64,000 bases of DNA from assembly GCF_040327995.1 (NCBI RefSeq), contig NZ_JBEPIJ010000004.1, positions 124,001 through 188,000 of the forward strand. Reading direction: 5' to 3'. This document shows, piece after piece, positions 32,178 through 45,086 of this stretch. Source of the DNA: Solimonas thermocellulolyticum. Its GTDB lineage: Bacteria > Pseudomonadota > Gammaproteobacteria > Nevskiales > Nevskiaceae. Below the pieces are notes generated by a model. That model did no database searches. It was not told the DNA's origin and saw only the letters and a list, made by a program, of their open reading frames with translations. Position 1 is the stretch's first letter. Each line of letters begins with the position of its first letter. A program made the position numbers and the translations under genes.

Positions 32178-33374
32178 ATGAAGTTCGTCGACGAAGCCAA
32201 GATCGTTGTCGAGGGCGGCCGGGGAGGAAACGGCTGCATCAGCTTCCTGCGCCTGAAATACATGCCGTTCGGCGGTCCGGACGGCGGCGACGGCGGCGAG
32301 GGCGGCAGTGTCTGGGCGATCGCCGAGCCCAATCTCAATACGCTGGCGGACTTCCGCTACACGCGCCGCTTTCGCGCCGCGGCGGGTGCGCACGGCCAGG
32401 GCTCCAACTGTACCGGCGCAAACGGTGCGGATCTGGACGTGCGGATGCCGCTCGGCACCCGCATCTTCGATCTGGCCACCGATGAGCTGATCGGCGAGCT
32501 GCTGCGTGCTGGACAGCGCATCAAGCTGGCGCAGGGCGGCCATCGCGGTCTGGGCAATCCGCATTTCAAGTCCTCGGTCAACCGCACGCCGTACAAGGCG
32601 ACCAAGGGCGGCGAGGGCGAGGTGCGTGAATTGCGGCTCGAGCTGTCGCTGATGGCGGACGTCGGCCTGCTCGGCCTGCCCAACGCCGGCAAGTCGACGC
32701 TGCTCGCCGCGGTGTCCGCGGCGCGTCCCAAGATCGCCGACTACCCGTTCACGACGCTGTATCCGCAGCCGGGCGTGGTGTCGCTGGGTGCGGGGCGTTC
32801 GTTCACGATGGTCGACATTCCCGGCCTGATCCAAGGTGCGGCCGACGGCGCCGGCCTGGGCATCCGCTTTCTCAAGCACCTGCAGCGTACCCGCCTGTTA
32901 TTGCATCTGGTCGACGTCCAGCCGCCGGATGGTGGCGACATCGTCGCCAACATCCGCACCATCGACGCAGAACTGCAGCGCTTCAGCGCCGAGCTGATGC
33001 GCAAGGAGCGCTGGCTGGTGTTCAACAAGACCGACTTGATGCCCGAGCTCGAGTGGCGCGCGCTGGTCGAGAAGGCCGTGCGAAAGCTGCGCTTCAAAGG
33101 GCGGTGGTTCGCGATTTCGGCGGTGACGCGACGCGGCTGTGACGAGCTCTGCGAGGCGGCGATGGCCTGGGTCGAGGCGCAGGCGGTGCCCCGGCTCGAT
33201 GCTGCGGCCGTCGAGTCGGCCGCAGCCCCGGACCGCGAGACGCCGTCGCGCCAACGCGCGACCCGACCGCGCCGCGATGACGATGAGCCGGTGCCGAACA
33301 AGGATCTGGGCCGGCCGGTGACCCGCAGCACCCGCTCGCGTCGTCCACCAGCGCCCAAACGTCCGCGCGACTGA
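32178..33374 (+). CDS. obgE: GTPase Obg/CgtA
   Basis: 398 residues. Essential GTPase for 50S assembly and stress control. Obg domain 1-158 with the Gly-rich VEGGRGGNGCISFLRLKYMPFGGPDGGDGGEGG; G domain from about 160 with GLPNAGKSTLL (G1), DYPFTTLYPQPGVV (switch I), DIPGLIQGAADGAGLG (G3), NKTDLM (G4) and ISAVTRRG (G5). A basic disordered tail rich in Arg/Pro (about 345-398) is usual in proteobacterial Obg. Start at the ATG that matches the family. Confidence 0.96.
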   Translation: MKFVDEAKIVVEGGRGGNGCISFLRLKYMPFGGPDGGDGGEGGSVWAIAEPNLNTLADFRYTRRFRAAAGAHGQGSNCTGANGADLDVRMPLGTRIFDLATDELIGELLRAGQRIKLAQGGHRGLGNPHFKSSVNRTPYKATKGGEGEVRELRLELSLMADVGLLGLPNAGKSTLLAAVSAARPKIADYPFTTLYPQPGVVSLGAGRSFTMVDIPGLIQGAADGAGLGIRFLKHLQRTRLLLHLVDVQPPDGGDIVANIRTIDAELQRFSAELMRKERWLVFNKTDLMPELEWRALVEKAVRKLRFKGRWFAISAVTRRGCDELCEAAMAWVEAQAVPRLDAAAVESAAAPDRETPSRQRATRPRRDDDEPVPNKDLGRPVTRSTRSRRPPAPKRPRD

Positions 33375-33404
33375 GAACCCATCGCCGATACCGCCACCGA
33401 GATC

Positions 33405-34535
33405 ATGAGCGTCACACGCAGCAAGCTGGCGGCGAGCCGCCGCTGGGTCATCAAGGTCGGGAGTTCGCTGGTCACCGCCAAGGGCGCCGGGCTCGACCAA
33501 GCGGCGATCGCCGACTGGTGTGCACAGATCGCGGCGCTGCGTGGCGCCGGTGTGCAGGTCGTGTTGGTGTCGTCCGGCGCCGTCGCCGAAGGCATGGCGC
33601 GTCTCGGGCTGCGCCGGCGACCGACCGATCTGCACGCCTTGCAGGCGGCTGCCGCGGTGGGGCAGATGGGCCTGGTGCGCGCGTACGAGGCCGAGTTCAA
33701 GCAACATGGCATAAAAGCCGCGCAAGTCCTTCTCACACATGAGGATGTTGCCGATCGCTCTCGTTATCTGAACGCCCAGGGCACGCTCACCGCGCTGCTC
33801 GAGTTCGGCGCGGTGCCGGTGGTCAACGAGAACGACACCGTCGCCACCGACGAGATCCGGCTCGGTGACAACGATACCCTGGGCGCGCTGACCGCCAACC
33901 TGATCCAGGCCGATCTGCTGGTCATCCTCACCGATCAGGAAGGGCTGTTCGAGGCCGATCCGCGTATCCGGCCGGACGCGGCGCTGGTGAGCGAGGCGGA
34001 GCTGTCCGACCCGCGCCTGATGGCCATGGCCGGCACCAGCAAGGGCGAACTCGGCCGCGGCGGCATGCGCACCAAGCTGACCGCGGCGTACACCGCGGCG
34101 CGCTCAGGCGCGGCGACGATCATCGCCCACGGTCGCAAGCCCGAGGTGCTGACGCGGCTGCGCGCCGGCGAGAATCTGGGCACGTTGCTCAAACCGGCGC
34201 AGAACGTGATGGCCGCGCGCAAGCGCTGGATCGCCGGGCAGTTGCAGCTCCGGGGTCGCCTGGTGCTCGACGACGGCGCCGCGCGTGTGCTGCGCGAGCA
34301 GGGACGCAGCTTGCTGCCGGTTGGCGTGCGCGCGGTCGACGGCGAATTCGGCCGTGGCGATCTGGTCGCCTGCGTCGACGGCGAGGGTCGCGAGATTGCC
34401 CGCGGTCTGTGCAACTATGCCGCCGACGATGCGCGCCGGCTGATCGGCGCGCGGTCCGACGAGATTCCGAAACGACTCGGGCGTCCGGGCGAACCCGAGC
34501 TGATTCACCGCGACAATCTGGTGCTGTCGAGCTGA
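33405..34535 (+). CDS. proB: Glutamate 5-kinase
   Basis: 376 residues. First step of proline synthesis (ATP-dependent phosphorylation of glutamate). Amino-acid-kinase domain: RRWVIKVGSSLVTAKGAGLD, LVSSGAVAEGMARLG, PVVNENDTVATDEIRLGDNDTLGA, GRGGMRTKLTAA. C-terminal PUA domain about 285-370 (LVLDDGAARVLREQGRSLLPVGV). The gene after obgE is proB in many gammaproteobacteria. Usually inhibited by proline. Confidence 0.96.
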   Translation: MSVTRSKLAASRRWVIKVGSSLVTAKGAGLDQAAIADWCAQIAALRGAGVQVVLVSSGAVAEGMARLGLRRRPTDLHALQAAAAVGQMGLVRAYEAEFKQHGIKAAQVLLTHEDVADRSRYLNAQGTLTALLEFGAVPVVNENDTVATDEIRLGDNDTLGALTANLIQADLLVILTDQEGLFEADPRIRPDAALVSEAELSDPRLMAMAGTSKGELGRGGMRTKLTAAYTAARSGAATIIAHGRKPEVLTRLRAGENLGTLLKPAQNVMAARKRWIAGQLQLRGRLVLDDGAARVLREQGRSLLPVGVRAVDGEFGRGDLVACVDGEGREIARGLCNYAADDARRLIGARSDEIPKRLGRPGEPELIHRDNLVLSS

Positions 34536-34550
34536 CGACTCGCACCACGA

Positions 34551-34584
34551 AAACGGGGGCCATCGAGGCCCCCGTTTCGTTTTT
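34551..34584. terminator. Terminator between proB and the TonB receptor gene, possibly bidirectional
   Basis: 11-bp perfect stem AAACGGGGGCC / GGCCCCCGTTT with an ATCGA loop, followed on the plus strand by CGTTTTT. On the minus strand the A-run before the stem gives a shorter T-run, so it may also end the receptor transcript, whose stop is at 34594. Confidence 0.85.
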
Positions 34585-34593
34585 GCGCGTGAA

Positions 34594-37350
34594 TCAGAAC
34601 CGTTGCACGAAGCGCGCGTACGGCATGCGCCCGACCGGGTCGTACAGCGTCTGGTCGTAGAACGGGCTGGTCAGGTTGAAGTTGGTCGACACGCCGCGAT
34701 CGAACAGATCGCGCACGCCGACGAACAGCGTGCCGTTCCAGGGCGATTCCCAGCTCAGCTGGACGTCGTGCACGAGGTTCGACGCCACGTGTCCGGTCTG
34801 CTGCAGATCCAGCGGATCGGGATCACCCGGATCGAGGGAGGCCGCGGTGGCGGGGATGTAGCTCGCCGTCCACGTCGTCGTGAACGCATCGAAGGTCCAC
34901 GGCACGACGGCGGTCAGGCGGTACTGCGGCACGCCCGGATCGTCGACTTGATTGCGCACCGGCAGCACGCCGTCATCCACTTCGTAGCGCAGCACCCAGG
35001 TCGCGGCGAGGCTCGGGCGCAGCATGCCCCAGTCGCCGAGTTCGAAGCGCGTGTTCAGCGAAAGATCAAAACCCTGGGTGTGGATTTCGGCGATGTTGTC
35101 GGTCGTGGTGATGATGCTTTCGATCGCGCCGGTGTCGCGACGATTGACGGCCGTGCCTTCGGGCAGCGGCTGGCCGAGGAGTTCGCGGAAGATCAGGCTC
35201 TGGGCGGAGTAGGTGGTGAGCGAATCCTCGATCGTGATGTTGAAGTAATCGAGCGTGAAATCCGCCCAATCGAGCGGCTGCATCGCGATGCCGAAGCCGA
35301 ACTGTGTGGAAGTCTCGGGATCGAGATTCGGGTTTGCGGTGATGAAGGTGTTGTACTGCGCCTCGGCGCACTGTGAATCCGGAACGCCGGCTTCACGGCA
35401 GGTGACGAGGTCACGCGCACTCTCGGCACTAAAGCTGTCCTTGGCGTTGAGCTCGGACAGCAGCGGCGCGCGAAAACCCTTGCCGACCGAGCCGCGCACC
35501 GTCAGGTTGTCACGCGCCTGCCAGCGCGCCGAAACCTTGGGGCTGAACGCGCCGCCGGCAGCATCCGAGTAGTGGTCGTAACGCGCGGCGACGTCGACTT
35601 CCACGGCCTCGTAGACCGGCAGGCCGATTTCGCCGAACACCGCATAGGCGTTGCGCTTGCCGCCCGACGAATTGCCGGCCGAACCGCCGACTTCGCCCGC
35701 CTCGGACTGCGAGTCGTACTTGTCGAAGAAGCGCTCCTGGCGGTACTCGGCGCCAAAAGCACTGTAGACCGTGCCCCTCGGCATTTCGAACAGCGGTGCG
35801 CGCACCGTGCCGAAGATCTCGCGGTACTCGGTCAGACCGTCGCGCGTGGTGGTGACGGTCATCGAATTGAGCGTGTCCTCGTCGCCAGGATTGGCGAGGT
35901 CGAACGGGTTGTAGGCGCCGGATTCCGCGGCGGCGGCCGCGGCCGAGCGCAGCAGGTAGCCCGAGCCGAGTTCGGTGAAGGTGAAGCGGCTGATGCGGGC
36001 GCCGACCTCGAAGTCGTAGAGGTCGTAGGTGTAGGTCAGCACCGGCAGCACGCTGAACACGCCCGAACGGTTGCGGTTGTCGCGCGTGCCCAGCGGCTCG
36101 AAGCGGTGCGCCACGAAGACGTCCTCGCCGAACGGGTTGGTCGGCGCGGTGCCCGGCACGAACAGCAGGTCGGGCGCCTGGGCGAAACGGCCGAAGCTCT
36201 CGGACTGGGCGTAGGTCGCAGTGATCTCGAAGCCGAGGTCGAGGTTGATGTCGTAGCCGTACTTCACGAACACCGAGCTCGTGGTCAGTTTGGTCGTATC
36301 GGCGGCGTACTGGGTGAAATCGAAGCCGCACATGTCACCGCCCTGTATGCCGGTGAAATTGCCGACGTCGTCGATCAGGCGATAAAAGCCCAGCGACTCC
36401 ACGCAGCCTGCATCGGGCACGCGCAGGGTGCGCGAGAAGTCGGCGCTGAACACGGTGTTGCCGAAGCCGGACAAGCCGGTCGTCTGCGAAAAGTTGTAGC
36501 TGCCGTCCGGATTCGGTTCGGGCAGGGTGCTGCGCGAATAATCGCGGTCGCGCAGGAAGATCGGCTCCATGTTGGTGTAGGAGGCGCCGAACAGCATGCG
36601 GCTCTCGCCGGTGGCGACGCCGGCGACGATCGAGGCATCCTGCTCGTCACGGCCCGGGTTGTCGGGGCGGCCGATGCCAGCGGCGAGTTCCACGCCGCTG
36701 TAGTCCTTGCGCAGGATGACGTTGATGACACCGCCGATCGCGTCCGAGCCGTAGATCGCCGAGGCGCCGTCGGACAGCAGTTCGATGCGCTCGACCGCAG
36801 CCAAGGGAATGGTGTTGAGATCCACCCCGCTGCCTTGCAGCGACGGCGATGTGGCGACGCGGCGGCCGTCGACCAGCACCAAGGTGCGGTTCGAACCCAA
36901 GCCGCGCAACGACACGACGGTCTGTCCCTGGCCGCTGCTGCCGGAGATCGAAGTGAACGAGCCGAAGCTATTGAAGGTCGATGCGCGCAACGCATCGGCC
37001 ACCGAGATCTTGCCGCTGGCGAGAATCTCCTCGCGGCTGATCACGGTGACCGGCAGCGCGCCTTCCATCGCCACGCGCCCCAGGCGCGAGCCGGTGACTT
37101 CGATGGCATCCAGTTCGGCCGGCCCGTCCTGTTCGGCCACGTCCTGCGCCAGCGTCTCCGCGCGCATGGGGTCGACGGGAATGGTGTCGTCCGTCGCCGG
37201 TTCGGCAAACAGCGCGTCGACGATCGCCTGGTCCTCGCCGCCGCTTTGGGTTTGCGCACCCGCCGGGGTGCTGGCGAATGCCGCCAGTGCGGCCGCAAAC
37301 GCGGTCAGGCGCAGCCACGGCGCCCGGCGCCGATGCCGATTCGAAAACAT
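34594..37350 (-). CDS. TonB-dependent outer membrane receptor
   Basis: 918 residues with a signal peptide (AAALAAFASTPAGAQ). A TonB-box-like AIEVTGSR lies near 82, then a plug domain with VVSLRGLGSNRTLVLVDGRRVA and IERIELLSDGASAIYGSDAIGGVINVILRKDY. The rest is a beta-barrel that ends VQRF; the last Phe is the usual outer-membrane signal. The substrate is not evident; no siderophore, vitamin or sugar genes flank it. The roughly 60 residues between signal and TonB box are longer than usual but show no STN domain. 37351-37535 upstream holds only a short CGCC/GGCG inverted repeat near the start. Confidence 0.9.
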   Translation of the reverse strand: MFSNRHRRRAPWLRLTAFAAALAAFASTPAGAQTQSGGEDQAIVDALFAEPATDDTIPVDPMRAETLAQDVAEQDGPAELDAIEVTGSRLGRVAMEGALPVTVISREEILASGKISVADALRASTFNSFGSFTSISGSSGQGQTVVSLRGLGSNRTLVLVDGRRVATSPSLQGSGVDLNTIPLAAVERIELLSDGASAIYGSDAIGGVINVILRKDYSGVELAAGIGRPDNPGRDEQDASIVAGVATGESRMLFGASYTNMEPIFLRDRDYSRSTLPEPNPDGSYNFSQTTGLSGFGNTVFSADFSRTLRVPDAGCVESLGFYRLIDDVGNFTGIQGGDMCGFDFTQYAADTTKLTTSSVFVKYGYDINLDLGFEITATYAQSESFGRFAQAPDLLFVPGTAPTNPFGEDVFVAHRFEPLGTRDNRNRSGVFSVLPVLTYTYDLYDFEVGARISRFTFTELGSGYLLRSAAAAAAESGAYNPFDLANPGDEDTLNSMTVTTTRDGLTEYREIFGTVRAPLFEMPRGTVYSAFGAEYRQERFFDKYDSQSEAGEVGGSAGNSSGGKRNAYAVFGEIGLPVYEAVEVDVAARYDHYSDAAGGAFSPKVSARWQARDNLTVRGSVGKGFRAPLLSELNAKDSFSAESARDLVTCREAGVPDSQCAEAQYNTFITANPNLDPETSTQFGFGIAMQPLDWADFTLDYFNITIEDSLTTYSAQSLIFRELLGQPLPEGTAVNRRDTGAIESIITTTDNIAEIHTQGFDLSLNTRFELGDWGMLRPSLAATWVLRYEVDDGVLPVRNQVDDPGVPQYRLTAVVPWTFDAFTTTWTASYIPATAASLDPGDPDPLDLQQTGHVASNLVHDVQLSWESPWNGTLFVGVRDLFDRGVSTNFNLTSPFYDQTLYDPVGRMPYARFVQRF

Positions 37351-37535
37351 GCTCTAACCCCCTGGTATGGTTCGTGATCGCCGTAAGGCGTGATGCCGTC
37401 GGTCAGCTCCGCTGCGCGCCGCAGCACGGTTCGCGTCGAAAAGTTCCGACGGCGCGGCGGCGAGTTTACTCATAGCCGCCGGCAAACCAAAAGGTGGTTT
37501 TCCACCGCGCAAGCGGTCGCGGGACCTTGCAACAG

Positions 37536-37566
37536 GCACAAAAAAGCGGGCGCTTCGCCCGCTTTT
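37536..37566 (-). terminator. Rho-independent terminator of rpsT
   Basis: On the minus strand an AAAAGCGGGCG / CGCCCGCTTTT stem (3-nt loop) runs into TTTTTT. It lies 22 bp after the rpsT stop. Confidence 0.9.
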
Positions 37567-37588
37567 CGTCGGCCGGGGGAGGCGCGTC

Positions 37589-37852
37589 TTAGGCGAGCGC
37601 GGCGATGCGGGCCAACAGGCGCGACTTGTGCCGCGCGGCCTTGTTCTTGTGGATCAGACCCTTGGTGGCGTAGCGGTCGATGACCGGGACCATGTCCTTG
37701 TACGCCGCCAGGGCGGCGTTCTTGTCCTTGGCCTCGATGGCCTTGACGACTTTCTTGATCGTGGTGCGGACCATCGAACGCTGCGCGACGTTGCGGGCGC
37801 GGCGCTTTTCCGCCTGTCGGGCGCGCTTCTTAGCGCTGGCGATGTTGGCCAA
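37589..37852 (-). CDS. rpsT: 30S ribosomal protein S20
   Basis: 87 residues. ANIASAKKRARQAEKRRARN is the S20 N-terminus, and the length equals E. coli S20 when the start is the TTG at 37852. GGAG lies eight bases upstream. E. coli rpsT also starts with UUG, which limits its translation and serves feedback control, so the same device may be kept here. An ATG 30 codons upstream gives an extension with no S20 similarity and would include the promoter. Confidence 0.95.
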   Translation of the reverse strand: MANIASAKKRARQAEKRRARNVAQRSMVRTTIKKVVKAIEAKDKNAALAAYKDMVPVIDRYATKGLIHKNKAARHKSRLLARIAALA

Positions 37853-37906
37853 GGGCTTGACTCCATGAAACCGGCCAGCGGCCGGGGGCATACGAAAAGG
37901 GCGCGG

Positions 37907-37935
37907 AGTATGGACACCGACGCCGCGGATGTCAA
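37907..37935 (-). promoter_or_regulatory. Sigma-70 promoter of rpsT
   Basis: On the minus strand TTGACA (37935-37930), a 17-bp spacer and CATACT (37912-37907). Transcription would begin near 37900, 48 nt before the TTG start. Confidence 0.8.
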
Positions 37936-38017
37936 TCGGCATCGGCGGCGAAACCGCTGAAAAGCCACACGTTTCATGTCACGGGAAGCGCCGGCAGCGG
38001 CTACACTTCGGCGGCCC

Positions 38018-39571
38018 ATGTCCGCCTCCCTGCTCAAATCTTCCGGCGTCGTCGGCGCGATGACGCTGCTGTCGCGCGTGCTCGGTTTCGCGCGCGACGT
38101 GCTGTTCGCGACCGCCTTCGGTGCCGGCGCGGCGATGGATGCCTTTTTGATCGCGCTGAAGATCCCGAACTTCGGCCGCCGCATGTTCGCCGAGGGCGCG
38201 TTCTCGCAGGCCTTCGTGCCGGTTTTCACCGAGACGCGCACCACCGGCAGCCACGACGACGCCCGCGCGCTGGTCGCGGTGACCATGGGCACGCTGGCGG
38301 GCGTGCTGTCGTTGATCACGCTCATCGGCTGCCTGGCGGCGCCGCTGCTGATGTGGCTGTTCGCACCCGGCTTTGGCGCCGATCCGGCCAAGCACGCGCT
38401 GGGCACGGAGCTGCTGCGCTGGACCTTTCCGTATCTGATGTTCATCTCGCTGACCGCGATGAGCGCGGGCGTGCTCAACAGTTACGGACAGTTCGCGATT
38501 CCCGCGTTCACCCCCGTCATCCTCAACATCTGCCTGATCGCCGCGGCGTTCATCGACGCCGGCTCGGTGCATCTGCTCGCGTACGCCGTGTTCGCCGCCG
38601 GCGTATTGCAGTTTGCGTTCCAGTTGCCGTCGCTGTGGCGGCTGCGTCTGCTGCCACGCCCGCGCTGGGGCTGGCGCGACGCCAGGGTGCGGCGCATCGT
38701 CCGCTTGATGATCCCGGTGATGATCGGTTCCTCGGTGGCGCAGCTCAGCCTGCTGCTCGATTCGGCGCTGGCGAGCTTTCTCGGCGACGGTGCGGTGAGC
38801 TGGCTGTACTACGCCGACCGGCTGATGGAGTTTCCGCTCGGCGTGTTCAGCATCGCCATCGGCACCGTGATCCTGCCGGCCTTGTCGGCCCAGCACGCGC
38901 TGCGCTCGCCGGCGGCGTTCTCGCAGACGCTGGACTGGGCGCTGCGCGTGCTGCTGCTGATCGGGCTGCCGGCGGCACTGGGGCTGGTGCTGTTCGCCGG
39001 GCCCTTGGTCGCGTCGCTGTTCGGCCACGGCGCCTTCGATGAGCGCGACGTGCGCATGACCACGTACGCGCTGTGGGCTTACGGCGCCGGATTCATCGGC
39101 TTTTCGTTGGTCAAGATTCTGGTGCCCGGCTTCTACGCGCGGCAGGAGACGCGCGTGCCGATGCGCTACGCGATCATCGCACTGTGCTGCGGCATGGTGA
39201 TCAGCGTGACCGTATTCATCTGTGCGAAGTCGTTCGACCTGCCGGCGGCACACGCCGGGCTCGCCGCCGCCACGGCGAGTTCGGCCTGGATCAACGCCGG
39301 ACTACTGTTCCGGCGGCTGCGCCGCGACGGCGCCTACCGGCCTGCGCCGGGCTGGGGTGTGTTCGCCCTGCGGCTGGTGCTCGCCAACCTGGCGCTGGGC
39401 GCATCGCTGCTCGCCCTCGCTGGGCCGCTGGACGGCTGGCTTGAGTCGAGCCTGGACGATCGCGCGCTGCGCCTGGCCGGTACCATCGGCCTGTGCGCGC
39501 TCGCCTACTTCGTGGTGCTGGCGCTTACGGGCCTGCGGCCGCATCACTTCCGGCGCGCGGGAGCGGCGTGA
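38018..39571 (+). CDS. murJ: Lipid II flippase MurJ
   Basis: 517 residues, about 14 membrane helices of the MOP superfamily; moves lipid II across the inner membrane for peptidoglycan synthesis. Typical features: LLKSSGVVGAMTLLSRVLGFARDVLFATAFGAG, AFLIALKIPNFGRRMFAEGAFSQAFVPVF, and charged residues in the central cavity (GDGAVSWLYYADRLMEFPLGVF). Start at 38018 rather than 14 codons earlier, since MSASLLKS fits the family. It heads murJ-ribF-ileS-lspA-ispH; a TACACT box about 15 bp upstream may be its -10. Confidence 0.96.
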   Translation: MSASLLKSSGVVGAMTLLSRVLGFARDVLFATAFGAGAAMDAFLIALKIPNFGRRMFAEGAFSQAFVPVFTETRTTGSHDDARALVAVTMGTLAGVLSLITLIGCLAAPLLMWLFAPGFGADPAKHALGTELLRWTFPYLMFISLTAMSAGVLNSYGQFAIPAFTPVILNICLIAAAFIDAGSVHLLAYAVFAAGVLQFAFQLPSLWRLRLLPRPRWGWRDARVRRIVRLMIPVMIGSSVAQLSLLLDSALASFLGDGAVSWLYYADRLMEFPLGVFSIAIGTVILPALSAQHALRSPAAFSQTLDWALRVLLLIGLPAALGLVLFAGPLVASLFGHGAFDERDVRMTTYALWAYGAGFIGFSLVKILVPGFYARQETRVPMRYAIIALCCGMVISVTVFICAKSFDLPAAHAGLAAATASSAWINAGLLFRRLRRDGAYRPAPGWGVFALRLVLANLALGASLLALAGPLDGWLESSLDDRALRLAGTIGLCALAYFVVLALTGLRPHHFRRAGAA

Positions 39572-40515
39572 TGGAACTGGTGCGTGGCCTGCACAACCTG
39601 CGCGCGGGTGCGACGGGATGCGCGCTGACGATCGGCAACTTCGACGGCGTGCACCGGGGTCATCAGGCCCTGATCGGCCGCACCGTCGCGCTGGCGCGGC
39701 GCCTGGGCGTGCCGGCGACGGTGCTGAGCTTCGAGCCGACGCCGCGCGAGTTCTTCGCACCCGAGTGCGCGCCCGGACGCATCAGCACGTTGCGCGGCAA
39801 GCTGCTCGACCTGCGTGCGCTGGGCGTCGACCGCTTGATCGTGCAGCGCTTCGATCGCGGCTTTGCCGCCTGCGAGGCGGGCGATTTCGTGCGCGACATC
39901 CTCTGCGCCAGACTCGGCATCCGCGCCATCGTCGTCGGCGACGATTTCCGTTTCGGTGCGCGCCGCGCCGGCGATCTGAACTTGCTGCGCGTTCTCGGCC
40001 GGGATCTGGGCTTCACCGTCGAGGGCATCGGCAGCGTCGAGTACGAGGGCCTGCGCTGCAGTTCCACCGCGGTGCGCGCGGCGCTGGCCGCCGCCGAACT
40101 GGAGCGCGCGGCGCTGTTGCTGGGCCGTGCGTATCGCCTGGTCGGGCGCGTGCGCGGCGGCTTGCGGCTCGGACGCCGGCTCGGCATGCCGACGGCCAAC
40201 ATCCATCTGACGCGCCGTCCGGCACTGCGCCTTGGGGTCTATGTCGTCGAGCTGCGTCGGTTGTGCGCGGACCAGGATGTGGCCATGCCGGCCGTGGCCA
40301 ATCTCGGCGTGCGGCCGACGCTGGGCCTGACCCGCTGCCTGCTGGAAACCCATGTGCTGGATCGCGAGGTCGATCTGTACGGCGCGACGGTGGAGGTGCG
40401 TTTCCTGCGTTTTCTGCGGCCGGAGGCGCGCTTCGATACGCTCGATGCGCTCGCCGCACAGATGCAGCGTGACAAGGCTGCGGCATTGGCGTTTTTTGCC
40501 GCCGAGTCCGCATAA
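39571..40515 (+). CDS. ribF: Bifunctional riboflavin kinase/FAD synthetase
   Basis: 314 residues. N-terminal FMN adenylyltransferase domain: TIGNFDGVHRGHQALI (nucleotidyltransferase HxGH-like site), VLSFEPTPREFF, FVRDILCARLGIRAIVVGDDFRFG, and CSSTAVRAAL. C-terminal kinase domain: LGRRLGMPTANI (ATP-binding) and PAVANLGVRPT. Makes FMN and FAD from riboflavin. The ATG overlaps the murJ stop by one base. Confidence 0.96.
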   Translation: MELVRGLHNLRAGATGCALTIGNFDGVHRGHQALIGRTVALARRLGVPATVLSFEPTPREFFAPECAPGRISTLRGKLLDLRALGVDRLIVQRFDRGFAACEAGDFVRDILCARLGIRAIVVGDDFRFGARRAGDLNLLRVLGRDLGFTVEGIGSVEYEGLRCSSTAVRAALAAAELERAALLLGRAYRLVGRVRGGLRLGRRLGMPTANIHLTRRPALRLGVYVVELRRLCADQDVAMPAVANLGVRPTLGLTRCLLETHVLDREVDLYGATVEVRFLRFLRPEARFDTLDALAAQMQRDKAAALAFFAAESA

Positions 40516-40583
40516 TTCGCGGGTTTTCCGCTCAATGGCAAGGCGGCGCTGGTGCGTCCGCCGCCTCGAACTCCACCGCTGCC

Positions 40584-43396
<2,813 letters not shown>

Positions 43397-43397
<1 letters not shown>

Positions 43398-43896
43398 TGT
43401 CCTTCCAGTACAAGAACGTTTACCTGTTGTGGCTGTCGGTGGTCGTCATCGTGCTCGACCAGGTCACCAAGCAGCTGATCGTCCGCCATCTCGACTGGTA
43501 CGACGTGGTCCCGGTGGTGCCGCACTTGAATCTCGTGCACATGAAGAACACCGGCGCAGCGTTCTCGATGCTGTCCAACGCGCCGCCGGCCTTCTTCGTG
43601 CTGCTGGGCACGGCGGTGAGCATCGGCATCCTCTGGTGGCTGCGGCGCAACCCGCGCGGGCAGACCCTGCTGGCGACCGCGCTGTCGCTCGTCATGGGCG
43701 GCGCGATGGGTAACGTGATCGACCGCGTCACCCGCGGGCACGTGGTCGACTTCATCGACTTCTACGTCGGTGGCTGGCATTTCGCGGCGTTCAACGTCGC
43801 CGACATCGCGATCTCGATCGGCACCGCCTTGCTGATCCTCGACATGCTGCTCGACTGGCGACACGAGCGTAACGCCGGCAAGGCAGGGACGAGCTG

Positions 43897-43897
<1 letters not shown>
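43397..43897 (+). CDS. lspA: Lipoprotein signal peptidase (signal peptidase II)
   Basis: 166 residues, four membrane helices. Catalytic aspartates Asp118 (GHVVDFIDFY) and Asp136 (FNVADIAIS), with the same 18-residue spacing as in E. coli; also MKNTGAAFSML and GNVIDRV. Cleaves lipoprotein signals such as those of PqiC and the lipocalin in this window. Overlaps ileS and ispH by one base each. Confidence 0.97.
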
Positions 43898-44859
<962 letters not shown>

Positions 44860-44940
44860 GCGTTTCGGCAGGGCATGACCCTGGCTCGATCACCAGCACC
44901 GATTGCTGGGCCGGAGATTTCGAGACGTGGCGGGATGTCG

Positions 44941-45016
<76 letters not shown>

Positions 45017-45028
45017 GTCGGGGCGCGC

Positions 45029-45057
45029 ATTATAGGGTGAGGTCTGGATCGCGACAA
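45029..45057 (-). promoter_or_regulatory. Sigma-70 promoter of tRNA-Thr
   Basis: On the minus strand TTGTCG (45057-45052), a 17-bp spacer and a perfect TATAAT (45034-45029), followed by a GC-rich discriminator GCGCGCCCC typical of stringently controlled stable-RNA promoters. Confidence 0.8.
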
Positions 45058-45086
45058 TCAAACACGGCGAGCGCCGCATAGCTGCC

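Noticed and set aside
35572..37377. 601-codon plus-strand frame opposite the TonB receptor
   Set aside because: Antisense shadow of a real receptor gene in GC-rich DNA; text is His/Arg/Ala-rich with no domain.
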